From Rhodoplanes sp. (lineage in GTDB: Bacteria > Pseudomonadota > Alphaproteobacteria > Rhizobiales > Xanthobacteraceae): a DNA stretch of 64,000 bases. The notes under the pieces were generated by a model. That model worked only from the letters and a program-made list of their open reading frames with translations. It did not search any database and had not been told where the DNA came from. Location: contig NZ_JACAAX010000014.1 in the NCBI RefSeq assembly GCF_013377085.1, forward strand, positions 1-64,000, read 5' to 3'. The translations under genes were made by a program, and so were the position numbers. Position 1 is the first letter of the stretch, and each line of letters starts with the position of its first letter. Positions 42,480-50,316 of the stretch are shown here, piece after piece.

Positions 42480-42496
42480 GGGTCGTCTCCTCGTTA

Positions 42497-42751
42497 TCAG
42501 TTGCGGCGGCGATCGACCCGACGGCCGACGGCGGCGAGCGGCCCGATCGTCACGGTGCCGATCATGGCCGTCACTAGTCCGTCGAATGCGGCGGCTTCGA
42601 GACAGACGGTGCCGTACCTCCAGGTGCGGATCGCCGTGAGGCTGGCGAGGGCGGCGACGCCCCAGGCCGTGCCGGCGAGCACCATGCGGCGCAGCAGCCG
42701 CGCGTCGAGGCGGACCGGCGTGAGCCTGGCGAGGGCGGCGTGAGGTCTCAT
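42497..42751 (-). CDS. Small two-helix membrane protein
   Basis: An 84-residue protein: basic start (MRPHAALARLTPVRLDARLL), a first hydrophobic helix (MVLAGTAWGVAALASLTAI) and a second (LVTAMIGTVTIGPLAAVG), basic end. Its ATG overlaps the stop of the enoyl-CoA hydratase gene as ATGA (42751-42748), which indicates translational coupling and supports the gene being real. No recognised family. Confidence 0.65.
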   Translation of the reverse strand: MRPHAALARLTPVRLDARLLRRMVLAGTAWGVAALASLTAIRTWRYGTVCLEAAAFDGLVTAMIGTVTIGPLAAVGRRVDRRRN

Positions 42752-43605
42752 TGATCCTCCCAGCGGGGCGGGCGCTTCTCCACGAAGGCGCCGATGCCCT
42801 CCTCGGCGTCGCGTGCCAGCATGTTCTCGGTCATGACGGCGGCTGCATAGTGGTAGGCGTCGGCGAGCGGAAGCTCGAGCTGGCGGTAGAAGGCCTGCTT
42901 GCCGAAGCGGATCGCCGTCGCCGACGTCGTCGCGATCTGTTTGGCGAGCGCCAGCGCCACGGCGCGCTCCTGGCCCGGGTCGACCAGCCGGTTGACCAGG
43001 CCGAAGCGCAGCGCGTCCTCGGCGCCGAACAGGTCGCCGGTCAGCAGCATCTCCATGGCGTGCTTGCGGGCGAGGTTGCGCGACAGCGCCACCATCGGGG
43101 TGGAGCAGAAGAGCCCGATATTGACGCCCGGCGTGCAGAAGCGGGCGTCGTCGGCCGCGACCGCGAGGTCGCAGGTGGCGACGAGCTGGCAGCCGGCCGC
43201 CGTGGCCGTGCCCTGGACGGCGGCGATCACGGGCTGCGGCAGGGCGACGATCGCCTGCATGACGGCGGCGCAACGCCCCAACAGGTCGGCGAAATAGGCG
43301 CGGCCGCGGTCGGGGTCGGCGCGGCGGCCGGTCATCTCCTTGAGGTCGTGGCCGGCGCAGAACACCGGCCCTTCGGCCGCCAGCACCACGGCCCGAACAG
43401 AGCGGTCCTGGGCGATCGCGGCAAAGGTCGCGGCGAGCGCGCCCAGCATGTCGTCGGAGAGGGCGTTGCGGGCTTTTGGGCGGTCCAGCACCACCAGGGC
43501 GACGCCGTCGGCGTCCTCGCGGCGCAGGATCGCGGCTGCGCTCGGCGCAGCATCGGCGCCTTGCGGAGCGGGGGTGGGGGAGGCGAGGGTGGAAGCGGCC
43601 GTCAT
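42748..43605 (-). CDS. Enoyl-CoA hydratase/isomerase (ECHDC3-like)
   Basis: A 285-residue crotonase-fold protein. It shows ALVVLDRPKARNALSDDMLG, the oxyanion-hole region FCAGHDLKEM, and AAVQGTATAAGCQLVATCDL, AVAADDARFCTPGVNIGLFC, STPMVALSRNLARKHAMEML. The catalytic Glu of classical hydratases is not obvious, as in the ECHDC3 subgroup, so substrate and reaction stay open. ATG 43605 (AGGAGA upstream) is preferred over the GTG one codon before. Overlaps the small membrane-protein gene by four bases. Confidence 0.92.
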   Translation of the reverse strand: MTAASTLASPTPAPQGADAAPSAAAILRREDADGVALVVLDRPKARNALSDDMLGALAATFAAIAQDRSVRAVVLAAEGPVFCAGHDLKEMTGRRADPDRGRAYFADLLGRCAAVMQAIVALPQPVIAAVQGTATAAGCQLVATCDLAVAADDARFCTPGVNIGLFCSTPMVALSRNLARKHAMEMLLTGDLFGAEDALRFGLVNRLVDPGQERAVALALAKQIATTSATAIRFGKQAFYRQLELPLADAYHYAAAVMTENMLARDAEEGIGAFVEKRPPRWEDQ

Positions 43606-44004
43606 CACGGGTCTCCTGGCTGCAATCGCAGCGGGGTGCGGGTCGCAGCGGGCTGCGGGGCGCCGGCGGTGGTCGCCCGCAACGATCGCTGTGGTGTGGC
43701 CGTCCGATACTCTCAGGCGTCGGACCCCGGAAGGCCCGGACGCCAGTTCGAAAACCCTTGCTCCGCAATGCCCGCGCGGGTGGTCATCCTGCTCCGTCGG
43801 CGGGTTGGAACGATAAGCTTACTCCCGAGGCGCCGTCACGCACCTCGCCGCGGTCTTGCCGATAGGGCAACGCGGGCCGAGCCGTCCGGATCCCCCGTCG
43901 GCGCGGCGCGACGATCCGCTTCGCTGCAGCATGTTCGGAACAGGTATCAAAATACCATATTTATAAGCCGCTGATCTAAAAGGACGAATTTCAGCCATTG
44001 CGGA
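43606..44004. other. Intergenic region between enoyl-CoA hydratase and rplM
   Basis: About 400 bases before the ribosomal-protein promoter. The right end (43940-43990) is AT-rich, with a short ggtat/atacc hairpin. Open frames on both strands lack protein character. It probably carries the promoter of the hydratase gene at its left edge. Confidence 0.4.
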
Positions 44005-44033
44005 TTGACGCGAGGCCGTCCCGCAGGCTAGAA
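44005..44033 (+). promoter_or_regulatory. rplM-rpsI promoter
   Basis: TTGACG (44005-44010), 17 bases, CTAGAA (44028-44033), a typical alphaproteobacterial housekeeping promoter, with transcription start about 55 bases before the rplM ATG. Confidence 0.6.
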
Positions 44034-44095
44034 GCGCCGCCACGGTGGAGGCCTTTCGGCGCCCGCCGATTTCAGACACATCGGAACAGGACGCC

Positions 44096-44560
44096 ATGAA
44101 GAGCTATTCGGCCAAGCCTGCCGAGGTCGACAAGAAGTGGGTGATGATCGACGCCTCCGGCCTCGTCGTGGGCCGGCTCGCCGCGATCGTCGCGATGCGG
44201 TTGCGCGGCAAGCACAAGCCGACCTTCACGCCCCATGTCGACTGCGGCGACAACGTCATCATCGTCAACGCCGAGAAGGTCGTGTTCACGGGCCGCAAGG
44301 TGCAGCAGAAGGTGTACTACCGGCACACCGGCTACATCGGCGGCATCAAGGAGCGCTCGGCGCGCTCGATCCTGGAGGGACGCTTTCCGGAGCGCATCCT
44401 GGAGAAGGCCGTGGAGCGCATGCTGCCGCGCGGCCCGCTCGGGCGCCAGCAGCTCAGCAATCTGCGGGTCTACCGCGGCCCCGAGCATCCGCACGCCGCC
44501 CAGACACCCGAGAAGGTCGACATCGCGGCTCTGAACCGCAAGAACGCAAGGAGCGCGTGA
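44096..44560 (+). CDS. rplM: 50S ribosomal protein L13
   Basis: A 154-residue L13, an early-assembly protein of the large subunit. It shows [60 protein letters not shown] and [23 protein letters not shown] 44096 follows GGAACAGGA; the frame is open 17 codons upstream but the family starts at MKSYSAKP. First gene of the conserved rplM-rpsI operon. Confidence 0.99.
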   Translation: MKSYSAKPAEVDKKWVMIDASGLVVGRLAAIVAMRLRGKHKPTFTPHVDCGDNVIIVNAEKVVFTGRKVQQKVYYRHTGYIGGIKERSARSILEGRFPERILEKAVERMLPRGPLGRQQLSNLRVYRGPEHPHAAQTPEKVDIAALNRKNARSA

Positions 44561-44562
44561 TC

Positions 44563-45039
44563 ATGGCCGAGACCATGCAGTCGCTGGAAGAGCTCTCGGC
44601 CCTGAAGCCGGCCACGCCGGAAGCGCCGAAATACGAGCAGAAGATCGACAAGCAGGGCCGCGCCTACGCGACCGGCAAGCGCAAGAACGCGGTCGCCCGC
44701 GTCTGGATCAAGCCGGGCCCCGGCAAGGTGGTCATCAACGGCCGGGACGTCGAGGTCTACTTCGCCCGTCCGGTGCTGCGCATGATGATCCAGCAGCCGC
44801 TCGTCTCGTCCAACCGCAACGGCCAGTACGACATCATCTGCACGGTGTCGGGCGGCGGTCTGTCGGGCCAGGCGGGCGCGGTGCGCCACGGCATCTCCAA
44901 GGCGCTGACCGCCTACGAGCCGGACCTGCGCGGCATCCTCAAGCGCGGCGGCTTCCTCACCCGCGACTCGCGCGTGGTCGAGCGCAAGAAGTACGGCCGG
45001 GCGAAGGCGCGTCGGTCGTTCCAGTTCTCGAAGCGCTGA
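44563..45039 (+). CDS. rpsI: 30S ribosomal protein S9
   Basis: A 158-residue S9. The N-terminal extension typical of rhizobia ([20 protein letters not shown]) is followed by the core: [55 protein letters not shown] and the basic tail [19 protein letters not shown], whose end contacts the P-site tRNA. ATG 44563 has AAGGAG nine bases upstream; the in-frame GTG at 44557 is too close to it. Starts two bases after the rplM stop. Confidence 0.99.
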   Translation: MAETMQSLEELSALKPATPEAPKYEQKIDKQGRAYATGKRKNAVARVWIKPGPGKVVINGRDVEVYFARPVLRMMIQQPLVSSNRNGQYDIICTVSGGGLSGQAGAVRHGISKALTAYEPDLRGILKRGGFLTRDSRVVERKKYGRAKARRSFQFSKR

Positions 45040-45064
45040 TCGCGCGTCGCGTCGACGGAATGCG

Positions 45065-45094
45065 AAAGGGGGGCTCCGGCCCCCCTTTTTGTTT
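45065..45094 (+). terminator. Intrinsic terminator of rplM-rpsI
   Basis: aaagggggg-ctccgg-cccccc followed by TTTTTGTTT: a strong 9-bp stem and U-tract 25 bases after the rpsI stop. Confidence 0.93.
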
Positions 45095-45137
45095 GCTCTA
45101 TCGCCAGTCGACGGCGGCAGCCCCCCGCCGGCGCGGT

Positions 45138-45779
45138 TTACGCTGCTGCCAGGCTCGTGACGTTGCTGGTCGTGCTGCCGCTGGCGCTCGATGTGGATGA
45201 GCTCGACGTGCTCGTGTCGGTCGCGGTTGCCGTGGCCGGATGCGCGGCATCGTAGGCGGCCTGCTCGGCGGAGCTGACGACGCCGTCCTTGTTGGTGTCG
45301 GCCGCTTCGTAGGTCTCGCTCGACGACGACGAGCCACCGGCCCCGCCGGCTCCGCCTGCGCCGCCGCCGCCGCCACCACCACCACCTCCGCCGCCGCCGC
45401 CTGCGGGCGGCGCCGCCGATGTGCCGGACGAGCTGTCGGTGGTCGCCGTCGCCGTCGCGGCGCTGGTCAGCGCCTGCAGCGTGTCGGTCGAGGCGGTCGA
45501 GGATTCCTGCTCGCCGATGAGCTGGCTGCGCATGTCGGTGGAGAGACTGTCGAAGGCGGTCTTCACCTCCGACTGCGAGAGGAGACCGTCGCTGTTGGTG
45601 TCGGAGCTGGTGAACAGCGTCGCGGCGTCGGTGCTGGACGTGCTGCTGCCCAGCATGGTCTGCGAGGAGGACTTGAGCTCGTCCAGCGTGATGCCGCCGC
45701 TCTGGTCCTGGTCGATCTTGTTGTACAGCGTCTGCAGCAGCGCGCTGGAGGACGCCGACGACACCGAACCCACACTCAT
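45138..45779 (-). CDS. EF-hand calcium-binding protein with poly-Gly linker
   Basis: A 213-residue Ser/Thr/Ala-rich protein with three EF-hand loops: DQDQSGGITLDE, DTNSDGLLSQSE and DTNKDGVVSSAE. Between the second and third is a run of 14 glycines followed by GA repeats. There is no signal peptide; the low-complexity composition and the start MSVGSVSSASSSALL resemble XopAW-type EF-hand proteins of plant-associated bacteria and other rhizobial EF-hand proteins (recalled). Calcium binding is expected; cellular role unknown. ATG 45779; the longer frame upstream is not protein-like. Convergent with rpsI. Confidence 0.88.
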   Translation of the reverse strand: MSVGSVSSASSSALLQTLYNKIDQDQSGGITLDELKSSSQTMLGSSTSSTDAATLFTSSDTNSDGLLSQSEVKTAFDSLSTDMRSQLIGEQESSTASTDTLQALTSAATATATTDSSSGTSAAPPAGGGGGGGGGGGGGGAGGAGGAGGSSSSSETYEAADTNKDGVVSSAEQAAYDAAHPATATATDTSTSSSSTSSASGSTTSNVTSLAAA

Positions 45780-46310
45780 GGAATTTCGTCCTTGCTGCCT
45801 GGGATGTCGCGCATGCGGCAGGCCAGCTTCGATTCGATGGCCTCTACGATCGCACCACCGTATTGACGCTAAGTAAAACCGCGGCACCGTAATTGTTTCT
45901 GTAGTGTATCTGGCGAACACACGAAGCAGAGCCAATTCGCAGCGAACAACACCGATTTTGCCAAGACGAACGCCATCGACGCCGTCGACGGTGGTGTGCT
46001 GGCACCCCCGTCTGGGTTAATCCGAAACGGACGGCTTGGCGTCGTTCGGCTCCCCGGCGCGCGCGTGGTCCGCGGGCGGCCCGGAGGTCTGCCCCGGCGA
46101 CACTCGCAACCCACGGACAGAACAGTAGAAACGAGCACGCCTAAGCTTTGTGCGGTGATTTCGACGCATTCTTCCCATGTTGCGAGGAATTTCACCGAGA
46201 AAACCCGCCTATCTTGTTCAGGAGCCCGCAAAGCGTCTCCCCAAGCTCTGCTCGTCGGTGCACCGCGACAGCGTTACAGTCGCAGTGTTCACCGGCCATC
46301 GGAGCCCGTC
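45780..46310. other. Long divergent region, EF-hand gene / diguanylate cyclase
   Basis: About 530 bases. AT-richer stretches at 45850-45965 and 46135-46230 are the likely promoter regions of the two divergent genes. No ORF with protein character or recognised RNA is seen. The cyclase frame is open leftwards to 45996 without a better start. Confidence 0.4.
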
Positions 46311-47654
46311 ATGGTCACGCATTATCCTACAGCGACGATCGCCCTCGACGTCTCGACGCTGTTCGTGATCGCCACCTGCATCAGCTCGCTGCTCGGCCTG
46401 TTCCTGCTCAGCGTCTGGCGCCAGGAGCGGATCCGGGCGCTGGCCTGGTGGGGTGCGGCCTATCTGCTGGGCGGGTTCTCGGTTGCGTTGTGGAGCCTCG
46501 AGGGGAGCGGCCTGCCGTTGCCGTCCGGGCTGCCGAACGCGCTCCTTTACCTCGCATGCGGGTTGATCTGGAGCGCGGCGCGGGTGTTCCACGGCCGTCC
46601 GGTCCTGTGGGTCGCGATGTCGGCCGGCGGTTTCGCCTGGCTGCTGGCGAGCGCCTTTCCGGACCTGATGGCGGCGGCGTCGCATCGTGTGATCGCCAGC
46701 TCGGTCATCATCTCGATCTATGCGTTCCTGACCGCCTTCGAGCTGTGGCGCGAGCGCCGCAAGGCGCTGATCCAGCGCTGGCCGGCCCTGTTCGTGCCGC
46801 TGCTGCACGGCATCGTGTTTCTGGCGCCGGTTCCGCTCGCCAGCCTGATCCCCGACGAGAACGGCATGCTCAGCCTCGCCACCGGCTGGTTCGCCGTGTT
46901 CGCGCTGGAGGCGATCCTCTACATCGTCGGCACCGCCTTCATCGTGATGACGCTGAGCAAGGACCAGGTGTTGCGGCTGCAACGCAGTGCCGCCTCGACG
47001 GACCCGCTCACCGGCCTCTACAACCGCCGCGCCTTCTTCGAAGGGGCGCCGCAGCTCAAGGCGGCCCAGATGCGCAAGCGCGAGCCGCTCGCCGCGCTGG
47101 TGTTCGACCTCGACCACTTCAAGGCGATCAACGACCGCCACGGCCATTTCGTCGGCGACGAGGTGCTGAAGCAGTTCGCCTCGGTCATCTCCACCAGCCT
47201 GCGGGCGACCGACCTGGTCGCGCGGTTCGGCGGCGAGGAGTTCGTGGTGCTGCTGCCGGGCAGCGTCGACGAGGCGGCGATCGCGGCCGAGCGCGTCCGC
47301 AACGCCTTCGAGGAGGCCGGGCGGCAGGTCGGCACCCATGCGATCGGCGCGACCGTCAGCGTCGGCGTGGCGGCGGGCGATCCGTCGGGCGACGTCTCGG
47401 TGCTGCTGATGGAGGCCGACGCGGCGCTCTATCGGGCCAAGGCGCTCGGGCGCAACCGCGTGATCCGCGCGCTGCCGGGCGAGGCCGGGCTGGCGGCCGC
47501 CGAGACCGTGCCGGAGATGCCGCCCGTGGTGGTCACCGGCATCGGTCTCGGCACCTCGCAGGCCGATGCCGCCGCCTGGGAAGAGGCGCATGCCGCGATC
47601 CTGTGGAGCGCGCATGCCGACGACGATCCACAGCTCGGCAGCGCCGTGGCCTGA
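46311..47654 (+). CDS. Membrane diguanylate cyclase (six-helix sensor-GGDEF)
   Basis: A 447-residue protein. Six or seven membrane helices occupy about residues 8-215 (FVIATCISSLLGLFLLSVW to ILYIVGTAFIVMTLS), an integral-membrane sensor of unknown ligand. The GGDEF domain follows: STDPLTGLYNRRAFFEG, FDLDHFKAINDRHGHFVGDE and the active site GGEEF at 307-311, with an RxxD inhibitory site (RATD) five residues before. A C-terminal Ala-rich extension of about 50 residues is unassigned. ATG 46311 has GGAG six bases upstream. Confidence 0.94.
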   Translation: MVTHYPTATIALDVSTLFVIATCISSLLGLFLLSVWRQERIRALAWWGAAYLLGGFSVALWSLEGSGLPLPSGLPNALLYLACGLIWSAARVFHGRPVLWVAMSAGGFAWLLASAFPDLMAAASHRVIASSVIISIYAFLTAFELWRERRKALIQRWPALFVPLLHGIVFLAPVPLASLIPDENGMLSLATGWFAVFALEAILYIVGTAFIVMTLSKDQVLRLQRSAASTDPLTGLYNRRAFFEGAPQLKAAQMRKREPLAALVFDLDHFKAINDRHGHFVGDEVLKQFASVISTSLRATDLVARFGGEEFVVLLPGSVDEAAIAAERVRNAFEEAGRQVGTHAIGATVSVGVAAGDPSGDVSVLLMEADAALYRAKALGRNRVIRALPGEAGLAAAETVPEMPPVVVTGIGLGTSQADAAAWEEAHAAILWSAHADDDPQLGSAVA

Positions 47655-47713
47655 TTCTTCTCAGCACAGACGATGCCCGAGTGGCGAATGCCGGTCCGCA
47701 CAGGGGCCGGCAT

Positions 47714-48949
47714 TCAGCTTTGCCGCAGCGTGTCGGCGACCGGGATGCGGAAGGCGGCGAGCGCCGGCAGCAGCGCCAGCAGGCTGCCGGCGCCGAGCAG
47801 GGCGAGCAGCGGCAGCACGTCGGCGGTCGCGATCGACGGCGACAGCGACAGTCCGGTGCGGGCCTCGACCAGGGCGCCGACGATCCAGACGGTGAGCTGG
47901 GCCAGCACGAGCCCGGCGGCGCAGCCGGCCGCGAGGATGACGGCGGCGCCGAGCCACACGGTCGCGAGGACGTAGAGCCGCGAGGCGCCGAGCGCCCGCA
48001 GCACGGCGTAGCGGCGCCGCCGCAGGCCGGCGAGCGCCAAGAGCAGGATCGCGATCGCGGCGAACACCACCACGTCGTTGAGCACGGCGGCGATCACCAT
48101 CAGATCGCGCACGTCGCCGAGCGTGCGGTAGACGGAGACGAGAACCTCGGCCGGGAAGAACGCCATGGTGCCGCCCTGCCGGTATCTTGCGCGCAACACA
48201 TAGGCGTCGGCGACGGCGTTCGGCTTCACCGCCACGGCCGGCACGCCCGGCACTGTCGCAGCGTCGAAGGGCGGCCCGATCGGCCCCTCGGCGGCGTGGC
48301 CGTTGCCGAGCCCGTGGGTCTCCCACACGCTCTCGATCGGCACCAGCACGGCGCGGTCATAGGGCGAGCCCAGCCGCGGCAGCCGGCCCACCACGGTGTA
48401 GTGCACGCCGGCATGGCGGTGCGCCGCCTCGTCGGGCGCCTCGACGCCGAACGGACTCTTCTGGCCCGCATGGGCATGCGACGGCGCGACCGCGTCGCCG
48501 AGCGCGAGCGTGACGTCGGCGCCGACGACGGCCTCGCCCTCGCGGGCGAAGACGCGGCCCTCGGTGGGCGCCAGCCGGCCGAAGCGCGTGGCAAAGTCCG
48601 CCGTGGTGCCGATAATCGGAAAACCGCGAAACATATCGCCGAAGGCGATCGGCGCCGCCGCCTTCACCCGCGGATCCCGGGCGAGGGCGGCCAGCACGGC
48701 GCCGTCGATCAGCGGCAGGGCCTCGGGCTGCAGATAGATCGCGGTGAGGACGAGCTGAGTCTGGCTGCCGGGCGCGCCGATCAGCAGATCGAAATCGGCC
48801 GCGGCCTGGGTGCCCGCCTGCCGCAGCGCGCGCTCCTGGGCGCTGAGCGCAACGCCGACCGACACGGCAACGGCGACCAGCAGGGGGGCGATCAAGGCGA
48901 TCCAGCGCAGCGAGCGGAGGTCGGCGCGGACGACCGGAAAGGGGTTCAC
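47714..48949 (-). CDS. FtsX/MacB-type ABC transporter permease
   Basis: A 411-residue permease: a first helix (WIALIAPLLVAVAVSVGVAL), a large periplasmic domain (about 45-285), then three C-terminal helices (VVVFAAIAILLLALAGL onward) with the FtsX core RYAVLRALGASRLYVLATVW. The periplasmic part has a His-rich patch (SHAHAGQ and EAAHRHAGVH), suggesting metal contact. GTG 48949 overlaps the stop of the ATPase gene as GTGA, so translation is coupled. The His patch and the neighbouring 153-residue exported protein recall zinc-regulated ABC systems of the Zrg type (inference). Confidence 0.9.
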   Translation of the reverse strand: MNPFPVVRADLRSLRWIALIAPLLVAVAVSVGVALSAQERALRQAGTQAAADFDLLIGAPGSQTQLVLTAIYLQPEALPLIDGAVLAALARDPRVKAAAPIAFGDMFRGFPIIGTTADFATRFGRLAPTEGRVFAREGEAVVGADVTLALGDAVAPSHAHAGQKSPFGVEAPDEAAHRHAGVHYTVVGRLPRLGSPYDRAVLVPIESVWETHGLGNGHAAEGPIGPPFDAATVPGVPAVAVKPNAVADAYVLRARYRQGGTMAFFPAEVLVSVYRTLGDVRDLMVIAAVLNDVVVFAAIAILLLALAGLRRRRYAVLRALGASRLYVLATVWLGAAVILAAGCAAGLVLAQLTVWIVGALVEARTGLSLSPSIATADVLPLLALLGAGSLLALLPALAAFRIPVADTLRQS

Positions 48950-49680
48950 GGCGCAGCCTCCGCCACGAGCGGTTCTGCGACGAGCCGTCCGGCCACCAGC
49001 CGGTGCACCCGGTCGGCTCGGGCGAGCAGGGCGGGATCGTGGCTGACGATCAGCAGGCTGGCGCCGGTTTCGCGGGCGGCGTCGAGCAGGAGGTCGGCGA
49101 CACGGGCGCCGGTCGCGGCATCGAGGCTGGCGGTCGGCTCGTCGGCGAGCAGCAGGGCCGGCCGGCGGATCAGGGCGCGGGCGACGGCGACCCGCTGCTG
49201 CTCGCCGCGCGACAGCGCCGCGGTTCGTGGCGCGAGCATCTCGATGCCGACCCGGGCCGCGAGGGCCTCGGCCCGCCGGCGCGCCTCGGCGGGCAGGCGA
49301 AAACCGTCGAAGCGCAGCGGCAGCAAAATGTTCTCGATCACGCCGAGCTCGGGGACGAGGGCGAAATCCTGGAACACCAGGCCGACCGTGTCGCGCCGCC
49401 AGCGGTCGCGCTGGCGCTCCGGCCAGGCCGAGACGTCGGTGTCGCCCCAGCTCACCGTGCCGCGGTCGGGCCGCAGCAGGGCGGCGACGGCATGCAGCAG
49501 CGTCGTCTTGCCGGCGCCCGACGGGCCCGTGACGGCGACCGTCTCGCCGGCCGCCAGCACGAGGTCGATGTCGTCCAGGATGGCGCCGGCCGGGCGGCCG
49601 CGCTCGCGGCGGTCGACCCCGACACGGGCGAGACGCAGCGCCGCCGCGGCGGCGCGCTCAGGCGTGGCGGAAAACGGCAT
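48946..49680 (-). CDS. ABC transporter ATP-binding protein (LolD/MacB class)
   Basis: A 244-residue ATPase with Walker A GPSGAGKTT (52-60), Q-loop VFQDFALVPELGVIEN, signature LSRGEQQRVAVARAL, Walker B LLLADEPTASLD and the H-loop IVSHD. The class (LolD/MacB-like) partners with FtsX-type permeases, as here. ATG 49680 begins MPFSATPERA, and the gene starts inside the last 23 bases of the upstream gene; a longer N-terminal frame is out-of-frame noise over that gene. Confidence 0.93.
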   Translation of the reverse strand: MPFSATPERAAAAALRLARVGVDRRERGRPAGAILDDIDLVLAAGETVAVTGPSGAGKTTLLHAVAALLRPDRGTVSWGDTDVSAWPERQRDRWRRDTVGLVFQDFALVPELGVIENILLPLRFDGFRLPAEARRRAEALAARVGIEMLAPRTAALSRGEQQRVAVARALIRRPALLLADEPTASLDAATGARVADLLLDAARETGASLLIVSHDPALLARADRVHRLVAGRLVAEPLVAEAAP

Positions 49681-50119
49681 CGACGATCCGCAATTGGCTG
49701 ACGAAGCCGGTCTCGAGATCGGTGGCCGAGCCGACCTCCAGGCGCCCGCGCACCACCACGGCCTCGCCGCCGCCCAAAAGCGGTGTCGTGCGGTCGAGAT
49801 AGACGACGACGATGTCGGCCGGCCAGTCGGCGTCCGACTGGCAGAACGGGCAGAGCGCCATCGGCTCGCGGGTGAGGACGAAGAAGCGGCTCTCCGGCTT
49901 GAGCGGCGGCGCCATGTAGCCACGCATCGCCACCGGCTGGCCTTTCAGCGCCTGCACCATGTCGGAGAAGACCAGGCCGCGCACGCCCATGCTCTTGTAG
50001 AGCTGCTCGAACAACAGCGGCACCGGCTCGACCGCGTGGGCAGGGCGGGAGAGGAGGGCGAGGGCAGGGAGGGAGAGTAAGGCGCTGCGGCGGGTGAGAG
50101 AGCGGTCGCACTGAAACAC
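49658..50119 (-). CDS. Exported partner of the ABC unit (DUF3299-like)
   Basis: A protein of about 153 residues with a signal peptide carrying twin Arg (LTRRSALLSLPALALLSRPA HA in two pieces). The mature part, VRGLVFSDMVQALKGQPVAM, RGYMAPPLKPESRFFVLTRE, CPFCQSDADWPADIVVVYLD, then VVRGRLEVGSATDLETGFVS, resembles DUF3299-type proteins that accompany such ABC genes; it has a CPFC motif. No ATG is available near the signal peptide; GTG 50119 has GGGGAGGG just upstream, but that sequence is part of a dispersed multi-hairpin repeat. Overlaps the ATPase gene by 23 bases. Family call moderate. Confidence 0.75.
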   Translation of the reverse strand: MFQCDRSLTRRSALLSLPALALLSRPAHAVEPVPLLFEQLYKSMGVRGLVFSDMVQALKGQPVAMRGYMAPPLKPESRFFVLTREPMALCPFCQSDADWPADIVVVYLDRTTPLLGGGEAVVVRGRLEVGSATDLETGFVSQLRIVDAVFRHA

Positions 50120-50271
50120 CCTCCCCTGGAGGGGGAGGGTCGGAGCGCGCGACAGCGCGCACCGGGGTGGGGTGAAGCCCCAAGCGTCGGCTTCGCCGAT
50201 CATCCCCTCCCGGCGGACTTCGTCCGCCGACCTCCCCGTCGCGGCAAAGCCGCGACACCCAGGGGGAGGTG
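50117..50271. repeat. Multi-hairpin intergenic repeat
   Basis: About 155 bases of consecutive hairpins: ccctcccctggagggggaggg (50119-50139), gcgcgc/gcgcgc (50145-50160), gtcggc-tt-cgccga (50186-50200 region), cggcgga-cttcg-tccgccg (50211-50229), gtcgcgg-caaag-ccgcgac (50238-50256), the last enclosed by cctcccc/gggggagg. Such elements (giving LPLQGRV-like spurious peptides) are common between genes in alphaproteobacteria. This copy touches the start of the exported ABC partner. Confidence 0.8.
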
Positions 50272-50316
50272 AAGGTTGGGTGCTCAATGTCCGCTCGTCA
50301 GGTGGTATTGCAGACC

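Noticed and set aside
46148-50080. 1310-codon open frame on the plus strand
   Set aside because: Runs across a diguanylate cyclase in another frame and antisense to two ABC genes; composition is not protein-like.
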